64,000 nucleotides of DNA from Sulfuricaulis limicola (GCF_002355735.1 NZ_AP014879.1:2318501-2382500), one strand, 5' to 3'; numbered from the stretch's first letter, positions 11,591 to 21,905 are shown. Program-made: numbers and translations. Notes: generated by a model from the letters alone, not told the origin.

Positions 11591-12937
11591 CTAGCGCGGC
11601 AGACCCATCCCGCCGGTCAGATTCGCCTTCTTCAGCAGGCTCTCATACTGGTGCGACATGAGCCGGGCCTGTACCTGGGCCATGAAATCCATGCACACCA
11701 CCACCACGATCAAGAGTGAAGTGCCGCCGAAATAGAACGGCACGTTCCACTTCACGATCATGAACTCCGGCAGCAGACACACCAACGTCACGTAAATCGC
11801 CCCGCCCAGGGTCAGCCGCGACATCACGCCATCGATGTAACCCGCCGTCTGCTCGCCCGGACGTATGCCCGGGATGAACGCGCCGGACTTCTTCAGATTC
11901 TCCGCCGTCTCCTTGGGATTGAACACCAGGGCGGTATAGAAGAAACAGAAAAACACGATCGCCGAGGCGTACAAAAGCACGTAAATCGGCTGGCCGGGCG
12001 ACAGCGTCGTCGCGATGTTGCGCAGCCATTCCATGCCCTCGGCCTGTCCGAACCAGCTCACCACCGTGGCCGGGAGCAGGATGATGCTCGAGGCGAAAAT
12101 CGGCGGAATCACGCCCGCCATGTTCACCTTGAGCGGCAAGTGGCTGGTCTGGCCCGCCATCACTCTTCGTCCCTGCTGGCGCTTGGCGTAATTCACCGTG
12201 ATGCGCCGCTGCCCGCGTTCGACGAATACCACGAACGCCGTGACCGCCAGCGCGATGGCAAACAGGGTCAGCACGAACAGCGGATTGAACGTGCCGCGGC
12301 TGGCCAACTCCAGCGTATGCGCGATGGCTCCCGGCAAGCCGGCCACGATGCCGGCAAAAATCAGCAGCGAGATGCCATTGCCGATGCCGCGCTCGGTCAC
12401 CTGTTCACCGAGCCACATCAAAAACATCGTCCCGGTCACGAGCGAAACCACCGTGATCAGCTTGAATCCGATTCCCGGCGCTATCACCACCGGCATGCCG
12501 GCCGAGGTCTGGCTCTCCAGCGCAATGGCAATGCCAAGCGCCTGGAAGGTCGCCAGCACCACCGTGCCGTAACGGGTGTACTGCGTAATCTTGCGCCGAC
12601 CGCTCTCGCCCTCTTTCTTCAGCTGCTCCAGCGTCGGGATCACCGACGTCATCAGCTGCATGATGATGGACGCCGAGATGTACGGCATGATCCCGAGCGC
12701 GAACAGGGAAAATCGCTGCAGCGCGCCGCCGGAAAACATGTTGAACAGTCCGACGATCGAACTTTGCGTGCCCTCGAACATCTGGGCCAGGGCCACGGGG
12801 TTGATGCCCGGCACCGGTATATAGGTACCGATGCGGTAAACAATCAACGCCCCCAGGACAAAGAAGATCCGTTGCCGCAGCTCCGTGAGCTTTCCCAAGC
12901 CCGCGAGCCCGCCGAAACTTCCTGCAGGGCTGCTCAT
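11591..12937 (-). CDS. secY: protein translocase subunit SecY
   Basis: SecY is the channel of the Sec translocon in the inner membrane, with SecE and SecG. It has 448 residues and ten predicted membrane segments. Conserved parts include the N-terminal [20 protein letters not shown], the pore-ring region near [19 protein letters not shown], and the cytoplasmic loops that bind SecA and ribosomes ([19 protein letters not shown]). The ATG overlaps the rplO stop by one base (TGATG), which implies translational coupling. Its partner secE lies 26 kb away in the nusG operon. Confidence 0.98.
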   Translation of the reverse strand: MSSPAGSFGGLAGLGKLTELRQRIFFVLGALIVYRIGTYIPVPGINPVALAQMFEGTQSSIVGLFNMFSGGALQRFSLFALGIMPYISASIIMQLMTSVIPTLEQLKKEGESGRRKITQYTRYGTVVLATFQALGIAIALESQTSAGMPVVIAPGIGFKLITVVSLVTGTMFLMWLGEQVTERGIGNGISLLIFAGIVAGLPGAIAHTLELASRGTFNPLFVLTLFAIALAVTAFVVFVERGQRRITVNYAKRQQGRRVMAGQTSHLPLKVNMAGVIPPIFASSIILLPATVVSWFGQAEGMEWLRNIATTLSPGQPIYVLLYASAIVFFCFFYTALVFNPKETAENLKKSGAFIPGIRPGEQTAGYIDGVMSRLTLGGAIYVTLVCLLPEFMIVKWNVPFYFGGTSLLIVVVVCMDFMAQVQARLMSHQYESLLKKANLTGGMGLPR

Positions 12938-13377
12938 CAGTCTTCGATCTTCCCGCCGGCCTTGGTCACGGCCTCGCGCGCGCCCTTGGTCAAGCGGATG
13001 CCGCGCAGCGTCACCGCTTTTTCCAGCGTGCCGGAGAGATAAACCTTGGCCTGTTCCGCCTGCGCCGGCACGATGTTGGCCTTCTTGAGCGCGGCCAGAT
13101 CAATCACCGCCTCTTCCAGCTTGCCCAGTTCCTGCAAGCGGACCTCGGCGGTATGGCCGGCCACCTTCGCGGCGGAACGGAAACCGCGCTTGGGCAGACG
13201 CCGTTGAATCGGCATCTGGCCGCCTTCGAATCCGACCTTGTGATAGCCGCCGGCACGCGCGGTCTGGCCCTTGTGGCCCTTGCCGCTGGTCTTGCCGAGA
13301 CCCGAGCCGCCGCCGCGGCCGAGACGCTTGGCAGCGGTCTTGGCGCCGCGACCCGGCTTCATGGTATTCAGTTGCAT
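12937..13377 (-). CDS. rplO: 50S ribosomal protein L15
   Basis: L15 is a late-assembling large-subunit protein. After [20 protein letters not shown] comes the Gly/Lys-rich extended arm ([15 protein letters not shown]) and a globular C-terminal half ending [10 protein letters not shown] chose the ATG at 13377 because it aligns with the E. coli start. An in-frame ATG at 13383 overlaps the rpmD stop as ATGA and would add two residues. It is translationally coupled to secY through a one-base overlap. Confidence 0.95.
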   Translation of the reverse strand: MQLNTMKPGRGAKTAAKRLGRGGGSGLGKTSGKGHKGQTARAGGYHKVGFEGGQMPIQRRLPKRGFRSAAKVAGHTAEVRLQELGKLEEAVIDLAALKKANIVPAQAEQAKVYLSGTLEKAVTLRGIRLTKGAREAVTKAGGKIED

Positions 13378-13379
13378 GG

Positions 13380-13580
13380 TCATACTTCCTCGCACTTCAC
13401 CATATAGGCGACTTTGTTGATCATGCCGCGCACAGCGGAGGTGTCTTCCAGCTCCACGGTGTGATGGCGCCGGCGCAGCCCGAGGCCGCGCACCGTGGCC
13501 ATGTGGCTCTTGCCGGTGCCGTACGGGCTCTTGAGCAGCGTCACGCGCAATTTCTTTCCTGATTTTGGATTTGCCGCCAT
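13380..13580 (-). CDS. rpmD: 50S ribosomal protein L30
   Basis: A 66-residue L30, starting [20 protein letters not shown] and ending in the conserved strand with [13 protein letters not shown]. The motif [25 protein letters not shown] is the family core. An upstream in-frame extension to 13622 exists but overlaps rpsE and does not resemble L30. The gene lies between rpsE and rplO as in the E. coli spc operon, with a likely four-base overlap to rplO. Confidence 0.95.
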   Translation of the reverse strand: MAANPKSGKKLRVTLLKSPYGTGKSHMATVRGLGLRRRHHTVELEDTSAVRGMINKVAYMVKCEEV

Positions 13581-13590
13581 GGTTCGCCCC

Positions 13591-14097
13591 TTAACCCAGA
13601 ATTTCTTCCACGCGCTTGCCACGCTTGCGCGCGACCGTTTCCGGACTGTGCATGGCCTGCAGACCCTTGATGGTGGCGCGCACCATGTTGACCGGGTTGC
13701 GCGAACCGAGGCACTTGGCCAGCACGTCCTGCACTCCCACGACCTCGAACACGGCGCGCATGGCGCCGCCCGCGATGATGCCCGTGCCCACCGAGGCCGG
13801 CTTGATGACGACCTTGGAAGCGCCGTGCGCGGCGGTTACCGCGTGATGCAGGGTCGGGCCCTTGAGCTGGACCTTCATCATGTTGCGACGCGCATTTTCC
13901 ATGGCCTTGCTGACCGCCGCCGGAACCTCGCGCGCCTTGCCGCGGCCGATGCCAATGCGGCCGGCGCCATCACCAACCACGGTCAACGCGGAAAAGCCGA
14001 AGATGCGGCCGCCCTTCACGACCTTGGCCACGCGCCGGACGCTGATCAGTTTTTCCTGGAGATTGTCGCTCCGAGCCTCGGATTCGCCGAATGCCAT
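13591..14097 (-). CDS. rpsE: 30S ribosomal protein S5
   Basis: S5 contributes to decoding fidelity and mRNA helicase function at the mRNA entry site. The 168 residues include the double-stranded-RNA-binding-like N-terminal domain ([26 protein letters not shown], in part) and the left-handed beta-alpha-beta C-terminal domain with [21 protein letters not shown]. No ambiguity resistance change is obvious. The order rplR-rpsE-rpmD is canonical, with ten bases to rplR. Confidence 0.97.
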   Translation of the reverse strand: MAFGESEARSDNLQEKLISVRRVAKVVKGGRIFGFSALTVVGDGAGRIGIGRGKAREVPAAVSKAMENARRNMMKVQLKGPTLHHAVTAAHGASKVVIKPASVGTGIIAGGAMRAVFEVVGVQDVLAKCLGSRNPVNMVRATIKGLQAMHSPETVARKRGKRVEEILG

Positions 14098-14107
14098 AAT
14101 GTCGTCC

Positions 14108-14464
14108 TCAGAATTCCAAACCGTTTTCGCGCGCGGCGTCGGCCAGTGCCTTCACGCGTCCGTGATACTTGAAGCCCGAGCGGTCGAACGCCACGCGCGT
14201 AATGCCCGCGGTCTTCGCCTTTTCGGCGATGCGTTTGCCGATCAGTTTCGCCGCCTCGACGTTGCCGCCGTGCTTGACCTGGCCGCGCACATCCGGCTCC
14301 ACCGTGGAGGCCGAGGCCAGCACCTTGCCGCCGGTCTTGTCGATGATCTGGGCGTAGATATGGCGCGGCGTGCGATGCACGCACAGGCGGTCGGCCTGCA
14401 GGCCGGAAATTTTTCGCCGGATCTGCCGCGCGCGGCGCAGCCGTGTATTGATTTCTCTTTTCAT
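14108..14464 (-). CDS. rplR: 50S ribosomal protein L18
   Basis: L18 binds 5S rRNA with L5 and L25 to form the central protuberance. The 118-residue protein has the basic N-terminal [23 protein letters not shown] region and the conserved C-terminal [21 protein letters not shown] motif. It is flanked by rplF (28 bases upstream) and rpsE (ten bases downstream) in spc order. Confidence 0.97.
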   Translation of the reverse strand: MKREINTRLRRARQIRRKISGLQADRLCVHRTPRHIYAQIIDKTGGKVLASASTVEPDVRGQVKHGGNVEAAKLIGKRIAEKAKTAGITRVAFDRSGFKYHGRVKALADAARENGLEF

Positions 14465-14492
14465 AAAATTCGTTTACCTGAGCTGAAGCCGG

Positions 14493-15026
14493 TTACTTCT
14501 TCTTGGCTTCTTTCTTGACTACCACTTCATTGACGTAGCGCACGCCCTTGCCCTTGTACGGCTCGGGCGAACGGTATGCGCGAATCTCGGCGGCCACCTG
14601 GCCCACCAGCTGTTTGTCCGCGCCCTTGACCACGAGATTGGTCTGGTCCGGCGCCTCGATGGTGATCCCGTTGGGAATGTCGTACACGATCGGGTGCGAG
14701 TAACCCAGCGTCAGGTTGAGCTTCTTGCCCTGCACCGCGGCACGATAGCCGACGCCGATGATGGTGAGCTTCTTCTCGAAACCCTTGGCCACGCCGTTGA
14801 CCATGTTGTTCACCAGCGCCCGCGTGGTGCCGGAAATGGCACGCGCCAGCGTCGAGTCGTTGGTGCGCTGGAACTTGAGCAGGTTGCCTTCCTGCGTCAT
14901 CTTCACCAGCGGGTGCATCTCATGCTCCAGGTTCCCCTTGGGGCCCTTGACGCTGAGCTTGGCGCCCGCGAGCGCGATCTGCACCCCGCTCGGGACCGCC
15001 ACCGGATTTTTCGCGATTCGTGACAT
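14493..15026 (-). CDS. rplF: 50S ribosomal protein L6
   Basis: L6 sits near the sarcin-ricin loop and the factor-binding site. It has 177 residues in two repeated alpha-beta domains. Typical segments are SRIAKNPVAVPSGVQIALAG at the start, VNGVAKGFEKKLTIIGVGYRA in the linker, and the C-terminal PEPYKGKGVRYVNEVVVKKE. The tail KKEAKKK is ordinary for gammaproteobacteria. It follows rpsH by 12 bases. Confidence 0.97.
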   Translation of the reverse strand: MSRIAKNPVAVPSGVQIALAGAKLSVKGPKGNLEHEMHPLVKMTQEGNLLKFQRTNDSTLARAISGTTRALVNNMVNGVAKGFEKKLTIIGVGYRAAVQGKKLNLTLGYSHPIVYDIPNGITIEAPDQTNLVVKGADKQLVGQVAAEIRAYRSPEPYKGKGVRYVNEVVVKKEAKKK

Positions 15027-15038
15027 GGTTCAATGCTC

Positions 15039-15431
15039 TTATGAAACAACGCACAGGATTTCGCCGCCCAGGCCGGCCTTGCGGGCGGCGCGGTCGGACA
15101 TGATGCCCTGGGAGGTGGAGACGATCGCCACGCCCATGCCGCCATCGACGCGCGGCAGGCGGTGCTTGCCGGCATAGCGCCGCAGCCCGGGGGTGCTCAC
15201 GCGATCGAGGCGCTCGATCACCGGCCGCCCGTCGTGGTACTTCAGGGCGATCTCGATCAGCGGCCGGCCGGCCTCGGTGATTTCGCGGCAGGACTCGACA
15301 TAGCCCTCGTCCTGCAACACCTTGGCAATGGCCAGCTTGAGCCGCGAAGCGGGGACGCGCACGTTCACCTTCTCGGCCATCTGGCCGTTGCGGATGCGGG
15401 TCAACAGGTCGGCAATCGGATCGGTCATCAT
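15039..15431 (-). CDS. rpsH: 30S ribosomal protein S8
   Basis: S8 binds helix 21 of 16S rRNA early in assembly and, in E. coli, represses the spc operon by binding mRNA near rplE. The 130-residue protein begins [20 protein letters not shown] and ends with GGEILCVVS. The conserved core [20 protein letters not shown] is intact. Either of the two starting methionines could be used. Confidence 0.97.
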   Translation of the reverse strand: MMTDPIADLLTRIRNGQMAEKVNVRVPASRLKLAIAKVLQDEGYVESCREITEAGRPLIEIALKYHDGRPVIERLDRVSTPGLRRYAGKHRLPRVDGGMGVAIVSTSQGIMSDRAARKAGLGGEILCVVS

Positions 15432-15456
15432 ATTCGGTTCATGCTCCTGAAAACTT

Positions 15457-15762
15457 TTACCAGCTCGCCTTGACCACGCCCGGCACTTCGCCGCGCATCA
15501 TGATCTCGCGCAGCTTGCTGCGGGACAGCCCGAACTTGCGGTAAAAACCGCGCGGGCGGCCGGTCAGGCCGCAACGGTTGCGGCGGCGGATATAGCTCGA
15601 ATCGCGCGGCAGCTTCTGCAGCGCGATCATGGCCGCGTGGCGTTCCTCGTCGGACAGCTTCACGTTCTTGACCTTCTCGCGCAGCTCGGCGCGCTTCACC
15701 GCGTACTTGGCAACCAGTGCCGAGCGGTTCTTGTCACGATTGATCATGCTTGTCTTGGCCAT
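15457..15762 (-). CDS. rpsN: 30S ribosomal protein S14, long C-minus form
   Basis: A 101-residue S14, the long proteobacterial type. It begins [20 protein letters not shown] and ends with [12 protein letters not shown]. It holds only one cysteine (in [20 protein letters not shown]), so it lacks the CxxC pairs of the short zinc-binding S14. S14 sits in the small-subunit head. The position between rplE and rpsH is the usual spc-operon place. Confidence 0.97.
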   Translation of the reverse strand: MAKTSMINRDKNRSALVAKYAVKRAELREKVKNVKLSDEERHAAMIALQKLPRDSSYIRRRNRCGLTGRPRGFYRKFGLSRSKLREIMMRGEVPGVVKASW

Positions 15763-15772
15763 GCAAAAATCC

Positions 15773-16312
15773 TCAGCTGCGCAGCGGAAAACTGAACGCC
15801 ACCAGCAACTCCCGCGCTTCCGCGTCGGTCTTGGCGCTGGTGGTGATGGTAATGTCCATTCCGCGGATCGCGTCGACCTTGTCGAAATCGATCTCGGGAA
15901 AAATGATCTGTTCCTTGATGCCGAGCGAATAATTGCCGCGCCCGTCGAACGAACGCGAGGGCAGGCCGCGAAAATCGCGGATGCGCGGGATCGCCACGCT
16001 GATGAGGCGGTCCAGGAATTCGTACATGCGCGCGCCGCGCAGCGTCACCTTGCAACCGATCGGCCAGTTCTCGCGCACCTTGAAGTTGGCGATCGATTTC
16101 CGTGCACGCGCGATTTGCGGCTTCTGGCCGCTGATCAGCGTCATGTCGCTGGCGGCGTTGTCGATCACCTTCTTGTCGGCCATGGCCTCGCCCACCCCCA
16201 TGTTGAGGGTGATCTTGGTGATCCGCGGCACCTGCATTACGTTCTGGTAGCCGAACTTGGCCTGCAACGCGGGTATCACGTTTTTCCGGTAATGTTCCTT
16301 GAGCCTTGCCAT
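15773..16312 (-). CDS. rplE: 50S ribosomal protein L5
   Basis: L5 binds 5S rRNA and contacts the P-site tRNA and S13 across the subunit interface. The 179 residues include [20 protein letters not shown], the family motif [15 protein letters not shown], and the C-terminal [20 protein letters not shown]. The spacing to rplX is 11 bases. If the E. coli scheme holds, an S8 repressor site would lie at the start of this gene; I did not identify it. Confidence 0.97.
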   Translation of the reverse strand: MARLKEHYRKNVIPALQAKFGYQNVMQVPRITKITLNMGVGEAMADKKVIDNAASDMTLISGQKPQIARARKSIANFKVRENWPIGCKVTLRGARMYEFLDRLISVAIPRIRDFRGLPSRSFDGRGNYSLGIKEQIIFPEIDFDKVDAIRGMDITITTSAKTDAEARELLVAFSFPLRS

Positions 16313-16323
16313 CGTCTGAAACC

Positions 16324-16644
16324 TTATTTCACGTCGGCGACTTCGCCGCTCTTCTTGAAAAACCTGACCTTGCTGCCGTCCTGCATCACACGCATGCCCA
16401 CGCGCTCGCCTTTGCCGGTGGCCGGGTTGAACAGCGCGACGTTGGAGACGTGAATCGGCGCCTCGCGGTCGATGATGCCGCCGGTCACCCCCTTGTTGGG
16501 GTTCGGCTTGGTGTGGCGCTTGATCATGTTCACGTTCTCGACCAGCACGCGGCTGTCGTCGAGCACGCGCAGCACCGTGCCCTGCTTGCCCTTATCGCGA
16601 CCGGCGAGCACCAGCACCTTGTCGCCCTTTCGAATCTTTTTCAT
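16324..16644 (-). CDS. rplX: 50S ribosomal protein L24
   Basis: L24 is an assembly initiator for the large subunit and lies at the tunnel exit. The 106-residue protein opens [20 protein letters not shown], a KOW motif that recurs through GTVLRVL. The open frame extends upstream to 16971, but that part overlaps rplN in another frame and is not L24-like, so the ATG at 16644 is the start. It lies 17 bases after rplN. Confidence 0.96.
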   Translation of the reverse strand: MKKIRKGDKVLVLAGRDKGKQGTVLRVLDDSRVLVENVNMIKRHTKPNPNKGVTGGIIDREAPIHVSNVALFNPATGKGERVGMRVMQDGSKVRFFKKSGEVADVK

Positions 16645-16661
16645 GACTTCCTGCCTCTTGC

Positions 16662-17030
16662 CTACAGTACTTCCGGGGCCAGCGAGATGATCTTCATGAA
16701 CTGCTCGCTGCGCAGCTCGCGCGTCACCGGTCCGAAGATACGGGTACCGATCAGCTCGCGCTTGTTGTCCAGCAACACCGCCGCATTGGTGTCGAAGCGG
16801 ATGACCGAACCGTCCGTGCGCCGTACGCCCTTGCGGGTACGCACGATGACGGCGTCGTAGACATCGCCTTTCTTGACCTTGCCGCGCGGAATCGCTTCCT
16901 TCACGCTGACCTTGATCACGTCGCCAATGCCGGCATACCGGCGATGGGAACCGCCCAGCACCTTGATGCACTGCACCGTTTTTGCCCCGCTGTTGTCAGC
17001 GACCATCAGCAGGGTCTGCATCTGGATCAT
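16662..17030 (-). CDS. rplN: 50S ribosomal protein L14
   Basis: L14 forms inter-subunit bridges with 16S rRNA and binds the silencing factor RsfS. It is 122 residues long, beginning [20 protein letters not shown] with the conserved [21 protein letters not shown] stretch and ending LAPEVL. It is the first gene of the spc operon. A strong extended -10 promoter and a leader hairpin lie just upstream (17048-17084). Confidence 0.97.
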   Translation of the reverse strand: MIQMQTLLMVADNSGAKTVQCIKVLGGSHRRYAGIGDVIKVSVKEAIPRGKVKKGDVYDAVIVRTRKGVRRTDGSVIRFDTNAAVLLDNKRELIGTRIFGPVTRELRSEQFMKIISLAPEVL

Positions 17031-17047
17031 TGTCCTGTCTCCACACG

Positions 17048-17072
17048 GCGTTTCCGCCCCAGGCGAAAACGC
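17048..17072 (-). promoter_or_regulatory. leader hairpin of the spc operon
   Basis: An 11-pair inverted repeat (17048-17058 with 17062-17072, three-base loop, one G-T pair) lies between the extended -10 box and rplN. There is no following T run, so it looks like an mRNA leader structure or processing site rather than a terminator. Confidence 0.5.
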
Positions 17073-17075
17073 GCG

Positions 17076-17084
17076 ATTATATCA
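17076..17084 (-). promoter_or_regulatory. extended -10 promoter of the spc operon
   Basis: On the minus strand the spacer between rpsQ and rplN contains TGATATAAT, a perfect TATAAT with the extended TGn motif. The -35 region is GC-rich and poor, as expected where an extended -10 suffices. Transcription would start near 17070 and read rplN onward. Confidence 0.65.
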
Positions 17085-17120
17085 CTACTTGCCTCGAAAC
17101 CGGCCGAGAACAAGGCCTTG

Positions 17121-17387
17121 TCAGACTTCCCGGGCCCGCTCCAGCACCTTGACCAGGCGCCAGGCCTTGGTCTTGGACAGCGGACGGCATTCCTCGATCA
17201 CCACCAGGTCGCCTTCCTTGCACTCGTTGCCTTCATCGTGCGCGTGCAGCTTGGAGCGACGCGTGATGATCTTGCCGTACAACGGATGGCGGATGCGACG
17301 ATCCACCTGCACGGTAATCGTCTTGTTCATCTTGTTGCTGACCACGCGGCCGGTGGCCGAGCGTGCGGTTTTGGTCTGTTCGCCCAT
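17121..17387 (-). CDS. rpsQ: 30S ribosomal protein S17
   Basis: S17 is a primary 16S rRNA binder with an OB fold. The 88-residue protein has the family core [20 protein letters not shown] and the basic loop [21 protein letters not shown], and ends KVLERAREV. It closes the S10 operon. Four bases separate it from rpmC, and about 90 bases with a promoter separate it from rplN. Confidence 0.97.
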   Translation of the reverse strand: MGEQTKTARSATGRVVSNKMNKTITVQVDRRIRHPLYGKIITRRSKLHAHDEGNECKEGDLVVIEECRPLSKTKAWRLVKVLERAREV

Positions 17388-17391
17388 GCCC

Positions 17392-17583
17392 TTATCCTGA
17401 TGTCTTCTCGTTCATGACCGTGCGCAGGCGCGCGATGTTGCGCCGCACCTTGGTCAGATTCGCCGTATTCGACAATTGCCCGGTCGCCTTCTGCATGCGC
17501 AGGTTGAACTGCTCGCGCAGCATGTCGGTCATTTCCTTCTGGCGCGCCTGCTCGTCCATCGCCCGATAATCTTTCGCGTTCAT
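17392..17583 (-). CDS. rpmC: 50S ribosomal protein L29
   Basis: L29 is a small helical protein at the tunnel exit, next to the docking site for signal recognition particle and trigger factor. The 63 residues form the typical two-helix hairpin. The second half, [20 protein letters not shown], is the family signature; the family-typical MNAKDYR start is kept. Start ATG at 17583 lies 12 bases after rplP. Confidence 0.95.
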   Translation of the reverse strand: MNAKDYRAMDEQARQKEMTDMLREQFNLRMQKATGQLSNTANLTKVRRNIARLRTVMNEKTSG

Positions 17584-17595
17584 CGTCAGTTCCTG

Positions 17596-18006
17596 TTAAA
17601 GCGTCCGGGTCACGAACGTGGTTCGTACCGGGAGCTTGGCGGCGGCGAGCTTGAATGCCTCGCGCGCCTCCTGCTCGTTGATGCCTTCCATTTCATAGAG
17701 CACGGCGCCCGGCTGAATCAGCGCGACCCAGTACTCCACGTTGCCCTTGCCGCTGCCCATGCGGACTTCCAGCGGTTTCTTGGAAACCGGCTTGTCCGGG
17801 AACACCCGGATCCACACGCGCCCGCCACGCTTGATGAAGTGCGTCAGCGCGCGGCGCGCGGCCTCGATCTGGCGCGAGGTCAGACGCCCGCGCGTGACGG
17901 CCTTCAGGCCGTATTCGCCGAAGCTGACCTTGTTGCCGCGCAGTGCCAGGCCGCGGTTGCGGCCCTTCATCTGCTTGCGATATTTCGTTCGTTTCGGTTG
18001 CAGCAT
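17596..18006 (-). CDS. rplP: 50S ribosomal protein L16
   Basis: L16 helps place A-site tRNA and organises the peptidyl transferase region. The 136-residue protein starts [20 protein letters not shown] at the ATG at 18006. An upstream TTG two codons earlier would add MN and is not needed. The conserved [21 protein letters not shown] and [12 protein letters not shown] segments are present. Upstream, an 83-base gap with a palindromic repeat separates it from rpsC, unusual inside the S10 operon. Confidence 0.97.
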   Translation of the reverse strand: MLQPKRTKYRKQMKGRNRGLALRGNKVSFGEYGLKAVTRGRLTSRQIEAARRALTHFIKRGGRVWIRVFPDKPVSKKPLEVRMGSGKGNVEYWVALIQPGAVLYEMEGINEQEAREAFKLAAAKLPVRTTFVTRTL

Positions 18007-18037
18007 GTTCAATCCAATTAAGTAGTTATCCTACTCC

Positions 18038-18075
18038 CCCTCTCCCGCTCTGCGGGAGAGGGCAAGGGGAGAGGG
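18038..18075 (+). repeat. intergenic CCCTCTCCC palindromic repeat, copy 1
   Basis: Inside the rpsC-rplP spacer an 11-pair perfect hairpin (18038-18048 with 18052-18062, loop TCT) is followed by a second purine-rich arm. Bases 18052-18075 match the reverse complement of 60007-60030 over 24 bases without a mismatch. Similar repeats are widely scattered between genes in proteobacteria. Confidence 0.75.
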
Positions 18076-18089
18076 CTTCCTCAAATCGT

Positions 18090-18776
18090 TTATCCGGTCG
18101 TCGCGCCCTTCTTCTGGGCCTCGGCGTCTTCCATCTTGGGCGCGTCCTTGTCGAACACCTCGCCCTTGAAGATCCACACCTTCACGCCGATCTTGCCGTA
18201 GGTCGTATGCGCCTCGGAAAAACCGTAATCGATGTCGGCGCGCAGCGTGTGCAACGGCACGCGGCCCTCGCGGTACCACTCGGTGCGCGCGATCTCAGCG
18301 CCGTTCAGACGTCCGGCGACCATGATCTTGATCCCCAGCGCGCGCAGGCGCATGGCGTTGGTCACGGCGCGCTTCATGGCGCGACGGAACATGATGCGCT
18401 TCTCCAGCTGCTGGGCGATGTTCTCGGCCACCAGCTGCGCGTCCAGCTCCGGCTGGCGCACTTCTTCCACCGCCAGCTGCACCGGACGGCCGGCCAGCTT
18501 GGTCAGTTCCTGGCGCAGCTTCTCGATGTCCTCGCCCTTCTTGCCGATGACGATGCCCGGACGCGCCGTGTGCACCGTGATGTTGATGCTCTGGGCCGGG
18601 CGCTCGATCACGACCGTGCTGAGTGCCGCGCTCTTGAGCCGCAGCTTGAGATAATCGCGCAGCGCGATATCCGAGAGCAGGTTCTGGGTATAGGACTTGG
18701 TGCCGGCGTACCACTTGGCGGTCCAGTCACGGCTGATCCCCATGCGGAATCCGATCGGATTGATTTTCTGGCCCAT
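18090..18776 (-). CDS. rpsC: 30S ribosomal protein S3
   Basis: S3 lies at the mRNA entry channel and has helicase and fidelity roles with S4 and S5. The 228-residue protein starts [20 protein letters not shown]. Its KH domain contains the GxxG loop in [19 protein letters not shown], and the C-terminal domain ends with a charged tail. The start overlaps the rplV stop by one base (TGATG). Confidence 0.98.
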   Translation of the reverse strand: MGQKINPIGFRMGISRDWTAKWYAGTKSYTQNLLSDIALRDYLKLRLKSAALSTVVIERPAQSINITVHTARPGIVIGKKGEDIEKLRQELTKLAGRPVQLAVEEVRQPELDAQLVAENIAQQLEKRIMFRRAMKRAVTNAMRLRALGIKIMVAGRLNGAEIARTEWYREGRVPLHTLRADIDYGFSEAHTTYGKIGVKVWIFKGEVFDKDAPKMEDAEAQKKGATTG

Positions 18777-19144
18777 CAGCTTTTCTCCTTCTTCACGGCC
18801 TTCGACGGCTTCTTCTCGTCGCTCACCACCACGGTGATATGGCTGGTGCGCTTGAGGATGCGCACGCCGCGCCCCTTGGCACGCGAATGGAAGCGTCGCA
18901 ACGTCGGTCCGCCGTCCACCTGGATGGTCGCCACCTTGAGTTCGTCCACGTCCGCGCCTTCGTTGTGTTCGGCATTGGCGATGGCCGATTCGAGGACCTT
19001 GCGCACGTGCGCCGCAGCCTTCTTGGGGCTGAACTGGAGCAGTTCGAGCGCGCGCGCGACCGGCAGCCCGCGAACCTGATCCGCGACGAGACGTCCCTTT
19101 TGCGCGGACACCCGGACATATTTCAGAATGGCTGTAGCTTGCAT
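18776..19144 (-). CDS. rplV: 50S ribosomal protein L22
   Basis: L22 has a globular surface domain and a long hairpin reaching into the exit tunnel; the loop contributes to macrolide action. It has 122 residues: [20 protein letters not shown] at the start and the hairpin region [21 protein letters not shown] short Lys-rich tail ([12 protein letters not shown]) extends the E. coli length (110) by about 12. It overlaps rpsC by one base and follows rpsS by four. Confidence 0.97.
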   Translation of the reverse strand: MQATAILKYVRVSAQKGRLVADQVRGLPVARALELLQFSPKKAAAHVRKVLESAIANAEHNEGADVDELKVATIQVDGGPTLRRFHSRAKGRGVRILKRTSHITVVVSDEKKPSKAVKKEKS

Positions 19145-19148
19145 GGCG

Positions 19149-19442
19149 TTATTTCGTCGTCGTCTCTTCCGTGGTTACCTTGCGGTTGCCCGAGTGCGCC
19201 TTGAACGTGCGGGTCGCCGCAAATTCGCCGAGCTTGTGACCGACCATGTTCTCGGTGATCAACAGCGGCACATGCTGCCGCCCGTTGTGCACCGCGACCG
19301 TCAGGCCGACGAAATCCGGCGTGATGGTCGAGCGGCGCGACCAGGTCTTGATCGGCTTCTTGCTGCTTTCCATGCGCGCCTTGTCCACCTTGGTGGCGAG
19401 GTGCGCATCAACATATGGTCCTTTTCTGACTGAACGTGGCAC
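19149..19442 (-). CDS. rpsS: 30S ribosomal protein S19
   Basis: S19 pairs with S13 in the small-subunit head near the A site. The 97-residue protein begins [20 protein letters not shown]. It contains the conserved [23 protein letters not shown] and [15 protein letters not shown] segments and ends in a short Thr/Lys tail. It lies 13 bases after rplB in the usual S10-operon order. Confidence 0.97.
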   Translation of the reverse strand: MPRSVRKGPYVDAHLATKVDKARMESSKKPIKTWSRRSTITPDFVGLTVAVHNGRQHVPLLITENMVGHKLGEFAATRTFKAHSGNRKVTTEETTTK

Positions 19443-19455
19443 GGTTCAAAACCCC

Positions 19456-20280
19456 TTATTTCTTGCGTCGATGAACGATCATCGAATTCGTGCGCTTGTT
19501 GGCGCGCGTCTTGTAGCCCTTGGTCGGCGTGCCCCAGGGGCTGACCGGATGACGCCCGCCCTTGGTGCGGCCTTCGCCGCCGCCGTGCGGATGGTCCACC
19601 GGGTTCATGGCGGTGCCGCGCACCGTCGGACGGATGCCGCGCCAGCGCGACGCGCCCGCCTTGCCAAGCTTGCGCAGGCTGTGTTCAGCGTTGCCGACCT
19701 CGCCGATGACGGCGCGGCAGTCGACGTGCACCTTGCGCACCTCGCCGGAACGCAGCCGCAGCTGGGCGTAGTCGCCATCGCGCGCCACCAGCTGGATGCC
19801 GGCGCCGGCGGCGCGGCCGAGCTGGGCTCCGCCACGCTGCTTGAGCTCCACGCAATGCACGGTGCTGCCGACCGGAACGCTGCGCAGCGGCAGGCAGTTG
19901 CCCGCCTTGATCGGGGCATTCGGACCGGACTGGATTTCCGTGCCGGCCTCCACGCCCTTGGGCGCGATGATGTAGCGGCGCTCGCCGTCGGCGTACAGCA
20001 CCAGGGCGATGTTGGCGCTGCGGTTCGGATCGTATTCCAGGTGCTCAACGCGGCCCGGAACACCGTCCTTGTCGCGCTTGAAATCAATGACGCGGTAATG
20101 CTGCTTGTGGCCGCCACCCTGGTGGCGCGTCGTGACGCGGCCGAGGTTGTTGCGCCCGCTGCCGCGGTTTTTCCGCTCGAGCAGGCGCGCGTGCGGCGCG
20201 CCCTTGTGCAGGTCGGGCTTGACCACCCGGACCATGGCGCGCGAACCCGCGGACGTCGGTTTCATCTTGACCAGTGCCAT
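19456..20280 (-). CDS. rplB: 50S ribosomal protein L2
   Basis: L2 is needed for subunit association and lies close to the peptidyl transferase centre. It has 274 residues, like E. coli. Key segments are the RNA-binding domain ([20 protein letters not shown]) and the highly conserved C-terminal [20 protein letters not shown], which contains the histidine required for activity. It stands between rplW (21 bases) and rpsS. Confidence 0.98.
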   Translation of the reverse strand: MALVKMKPTSAGSRAMVRVVKPDLHKGAPHARLLERKNRGSGRNNLGRVTTRHQGGGHKQHYRVIDFKRDKDGVPGRVEHLEYDPNRSANIALVLYADGERRYIIAPKGVEAGTEIQSGPNAPIKAGNCLPLRSVPVGSTVHCVELKQRGGAQLGRAAGAGIQLVARDGDYAQLRLRSGEVRKVHVDCRAVIGEVGNAEHSLRKLGKAGASRWRGIRPTVRGTAMNPVDHPHGGGEGRTKGGRHPVSPWGTPTKGYKTRANKRTNSMIVHRRKK

Positions 20281-20301
20281 TGCTGAATTCCTTGAAAACC
20301 C

Positions 20302-20601
20302 TTATTGCTGTCCGACGAAATTGATGTCCTGGCCCGGCTTCAGGCGCACATAAGCCTTCTTCCAGTCCTGCCGGCGGCCGGCGTTGCGTCCGCCCTTGCG
20401 CTTGCCCTGCACATTCGTCACCGTCACCGATTCCACCTGGACGTTGAACATCTTTTCCACCGCCTGCTTGATCACCGGCTTGGTCGCGTCGGGACGCACC
20501 TCGAACACCATCTGCCGGTTCTTGTCGGCCAGGCGCGAGCTTTTCTCCGAGATATGCGGCGCGAGAATCACCTGAAACAGTCGCTCTTCACGCGTGCTCA
20601 T
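20302..20601 (-). CDS. rplW: 50S ribosomal protein L23
   Basis: L23 forms the docking platform for trigger factor, SRP and SecYEG at the tunnel exit. The 99-residue protein contains the family's [20 protein letters not shown] and the basic loop [20 protein letters not shown]. Its ATG overlaps the rplD stop by four bases (ATGA), indicating translational coupling. Confidence 0.97.
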   Translation of the reverse strand: MSTREERLFQVILAPHISEKSSRLADKNRQMVFEVRPDATKPVIKQAVEKMFNVQVESVTVTNVQGKRKGGRNAGRRQDWKKAYVRLKPGQDINFVGQQ

Positions 20602-21215
20602 GCCAGCATCTCCTCGAACTGCTTGACCGCGCCCTGCGTCAGAATCACTTTCGCGTGACGGATCAGGCTCACCGGGTCGGCCGCGCCGACCATGCGCACG
20701 TCAACGTCCGGCAGGTTGCGCGCCGCGAGCTGGAGGTTATTGTCCAGCGCGTCGGTCACGATCAGCACATCCGGCGTCTCGAGCTTTTTGAGCTTGTCAG
20801 CCAGCGTCTTGGTTTTCGGCTGATCCAGCTTGAATTCGGCCACCGTCACCAGCCGGCCCTGACGCAGCAGCTCGGACAGGATCGAGCGCAGCGCGCCGCG
20901 ATACATCTTGCGGTTGACCTTCTGCTCGAAGTTCTCATCCGGCGAGGCCGGGAAAACCTTGCCGCCGCCGCGCCACAGCGGGCTGCGGATCGTGCCCGCG
21001 CGCGCCTGGCCGGTGCCCTTCTGGCGCCACGGCTTCTTGCCGCCGCCACGCACTTCGGAGCGGGTTTTCTGCTTGCGCGTGCCCTGGCGGCCGGTCGCCT
21101 GATAGGCCACCACCACCTGATGCACCAGCGGTTCGTTGAAGGCCGCGGCAAATACCTCATCGGACACCTGAAGTTCCGAGGCCGATCCGGTACCGTTCAT
21201 AAGTTGCACTTTCAT
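20598..21215 (-). CDS. rplD: 50S ribosomal protein L4
   Basis: L4 reaches into the exit tunnel and in E. coli feeds back on S10-operon transcription and translation. The 205 residues include the long loop with [20 protein letters not shown] and [20 protein letters not shown], and the C-terminal Rossmann-like domain. Because only 17 bases separate tuf from rpsJ here, the S10 leader on which E. coli L4 acts is absent at that place. It overlaps rplW by four bases. Confidence 0.97.
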   Translation of the reverse strand: MKVQLMNGTGSASELQVSDEVFAAAFNEPLVHQVVVAYQATGRQGTRKQKTRSEVRGGGKKPWRQKGTGQARAGTIRSPLWRGGGKVFPASPDENFEQKVNRKMYRGALRSILSELLRQGRLVTVAEFKLDQPKTKTLADKLKKLETPDVLIVTDALDNNLQLAARNLPDVDVRMVGAADPVSLIRHAKVILTQGAVKQFEEMLA

Positions 21216-21224
21216 GTCCGTTCC

Positions 21225-21896
21225 TTACTTCTCCGCCTTGGCCGCTTTGGCCTTGGCTTTCATCTTGACGCTCGGGCGAATCACCACGTCCTGGCCCTTG
21301 GGTCCGGGGACCGCGCCCTTGACCATGAGCAGATTGCGTTCGGCGTCGATCTGCATGACCTCAAGATTCAGGCAGGTCGCCGTGGCATCGCCCAGATGGC
21401 CGGCCATTTTCTTGCCCGGGAACACGCGGCCCGGCGTCTGACGCTGGCCGATCGAGCCCGGGGCCCGGTGGCTCAGCGAGTTACCGTGCGTGGCGCGACC
21501 GCCGCGGAAATGATGGCGCTTGATCGTGCCGGCAAAGCCCTTGCCAATAGACGTGCCCTGCACGTCCACGTGCCCCCCCACCTGGAAGATATCCAGTTTG
21601 ACCTCGGCGCCAGCCTTGAGGTCTGCGCCTTCGTTGGCGGCCAGGCGGAATTCCCACAGCCCGCGGCCCGGCTCCACGCCGGCCTTGGCGTACTTGCCCG
21701 CCAGCGGCTTGGGCAGCTTGTCGGCGCGACGCTTGCCGATAGTGACCTGCACCGCGCGATAACCGTCCTTCGCTTCATCTTTCACCTGGGTGACGCGGTT
21801 GGCGGTCACTTCCAGCACGGTCACGGGCGTGCCTTCGCCGTTCGCCGAGAACAGGCGGGTCATACCGATTTTTCTGCCTACGAGTCCGAGTGCCAT
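21225..21896 (-). CDS. rplC: 50S ribosomal protein L3
   Basis: L3 is an early assembly protein whose extended loop approaches the peptidyl transferase centre. The 223-residue protein starts [20 protein letters not shown]. It has the loop motif [29 protein letters not shown] (quoted in parts), including the glutamine that is N5-methylated by PrmB in E. coli. A Lys/Ala tail ends the protein. It lies nine bases after rpsJ. Confidence 0.97.
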   Translation of the reverse strand: MALGLVGRKIGMTRLFSANGEGTPVTVLEVTANRVTQVKDEAKDGYRAVQVTIGKRRADKLPKPLAGKYAKAGVEPGRGLWEFRLAANEGADLKAGAEVKLDIFQVGGHVDVQGTSIGKGFAGTIKRHHFRGGRATHGNSLSHRAPGSIGQRQTPGRVFPGKKMAGHLGDATATCLNLEVMQIDAERNLLMVKGAVPGPKGQDVVIRPSVKMKAKAKAAKAEK

Positions 21897-21905
21897 GTTC
21901 TAGTC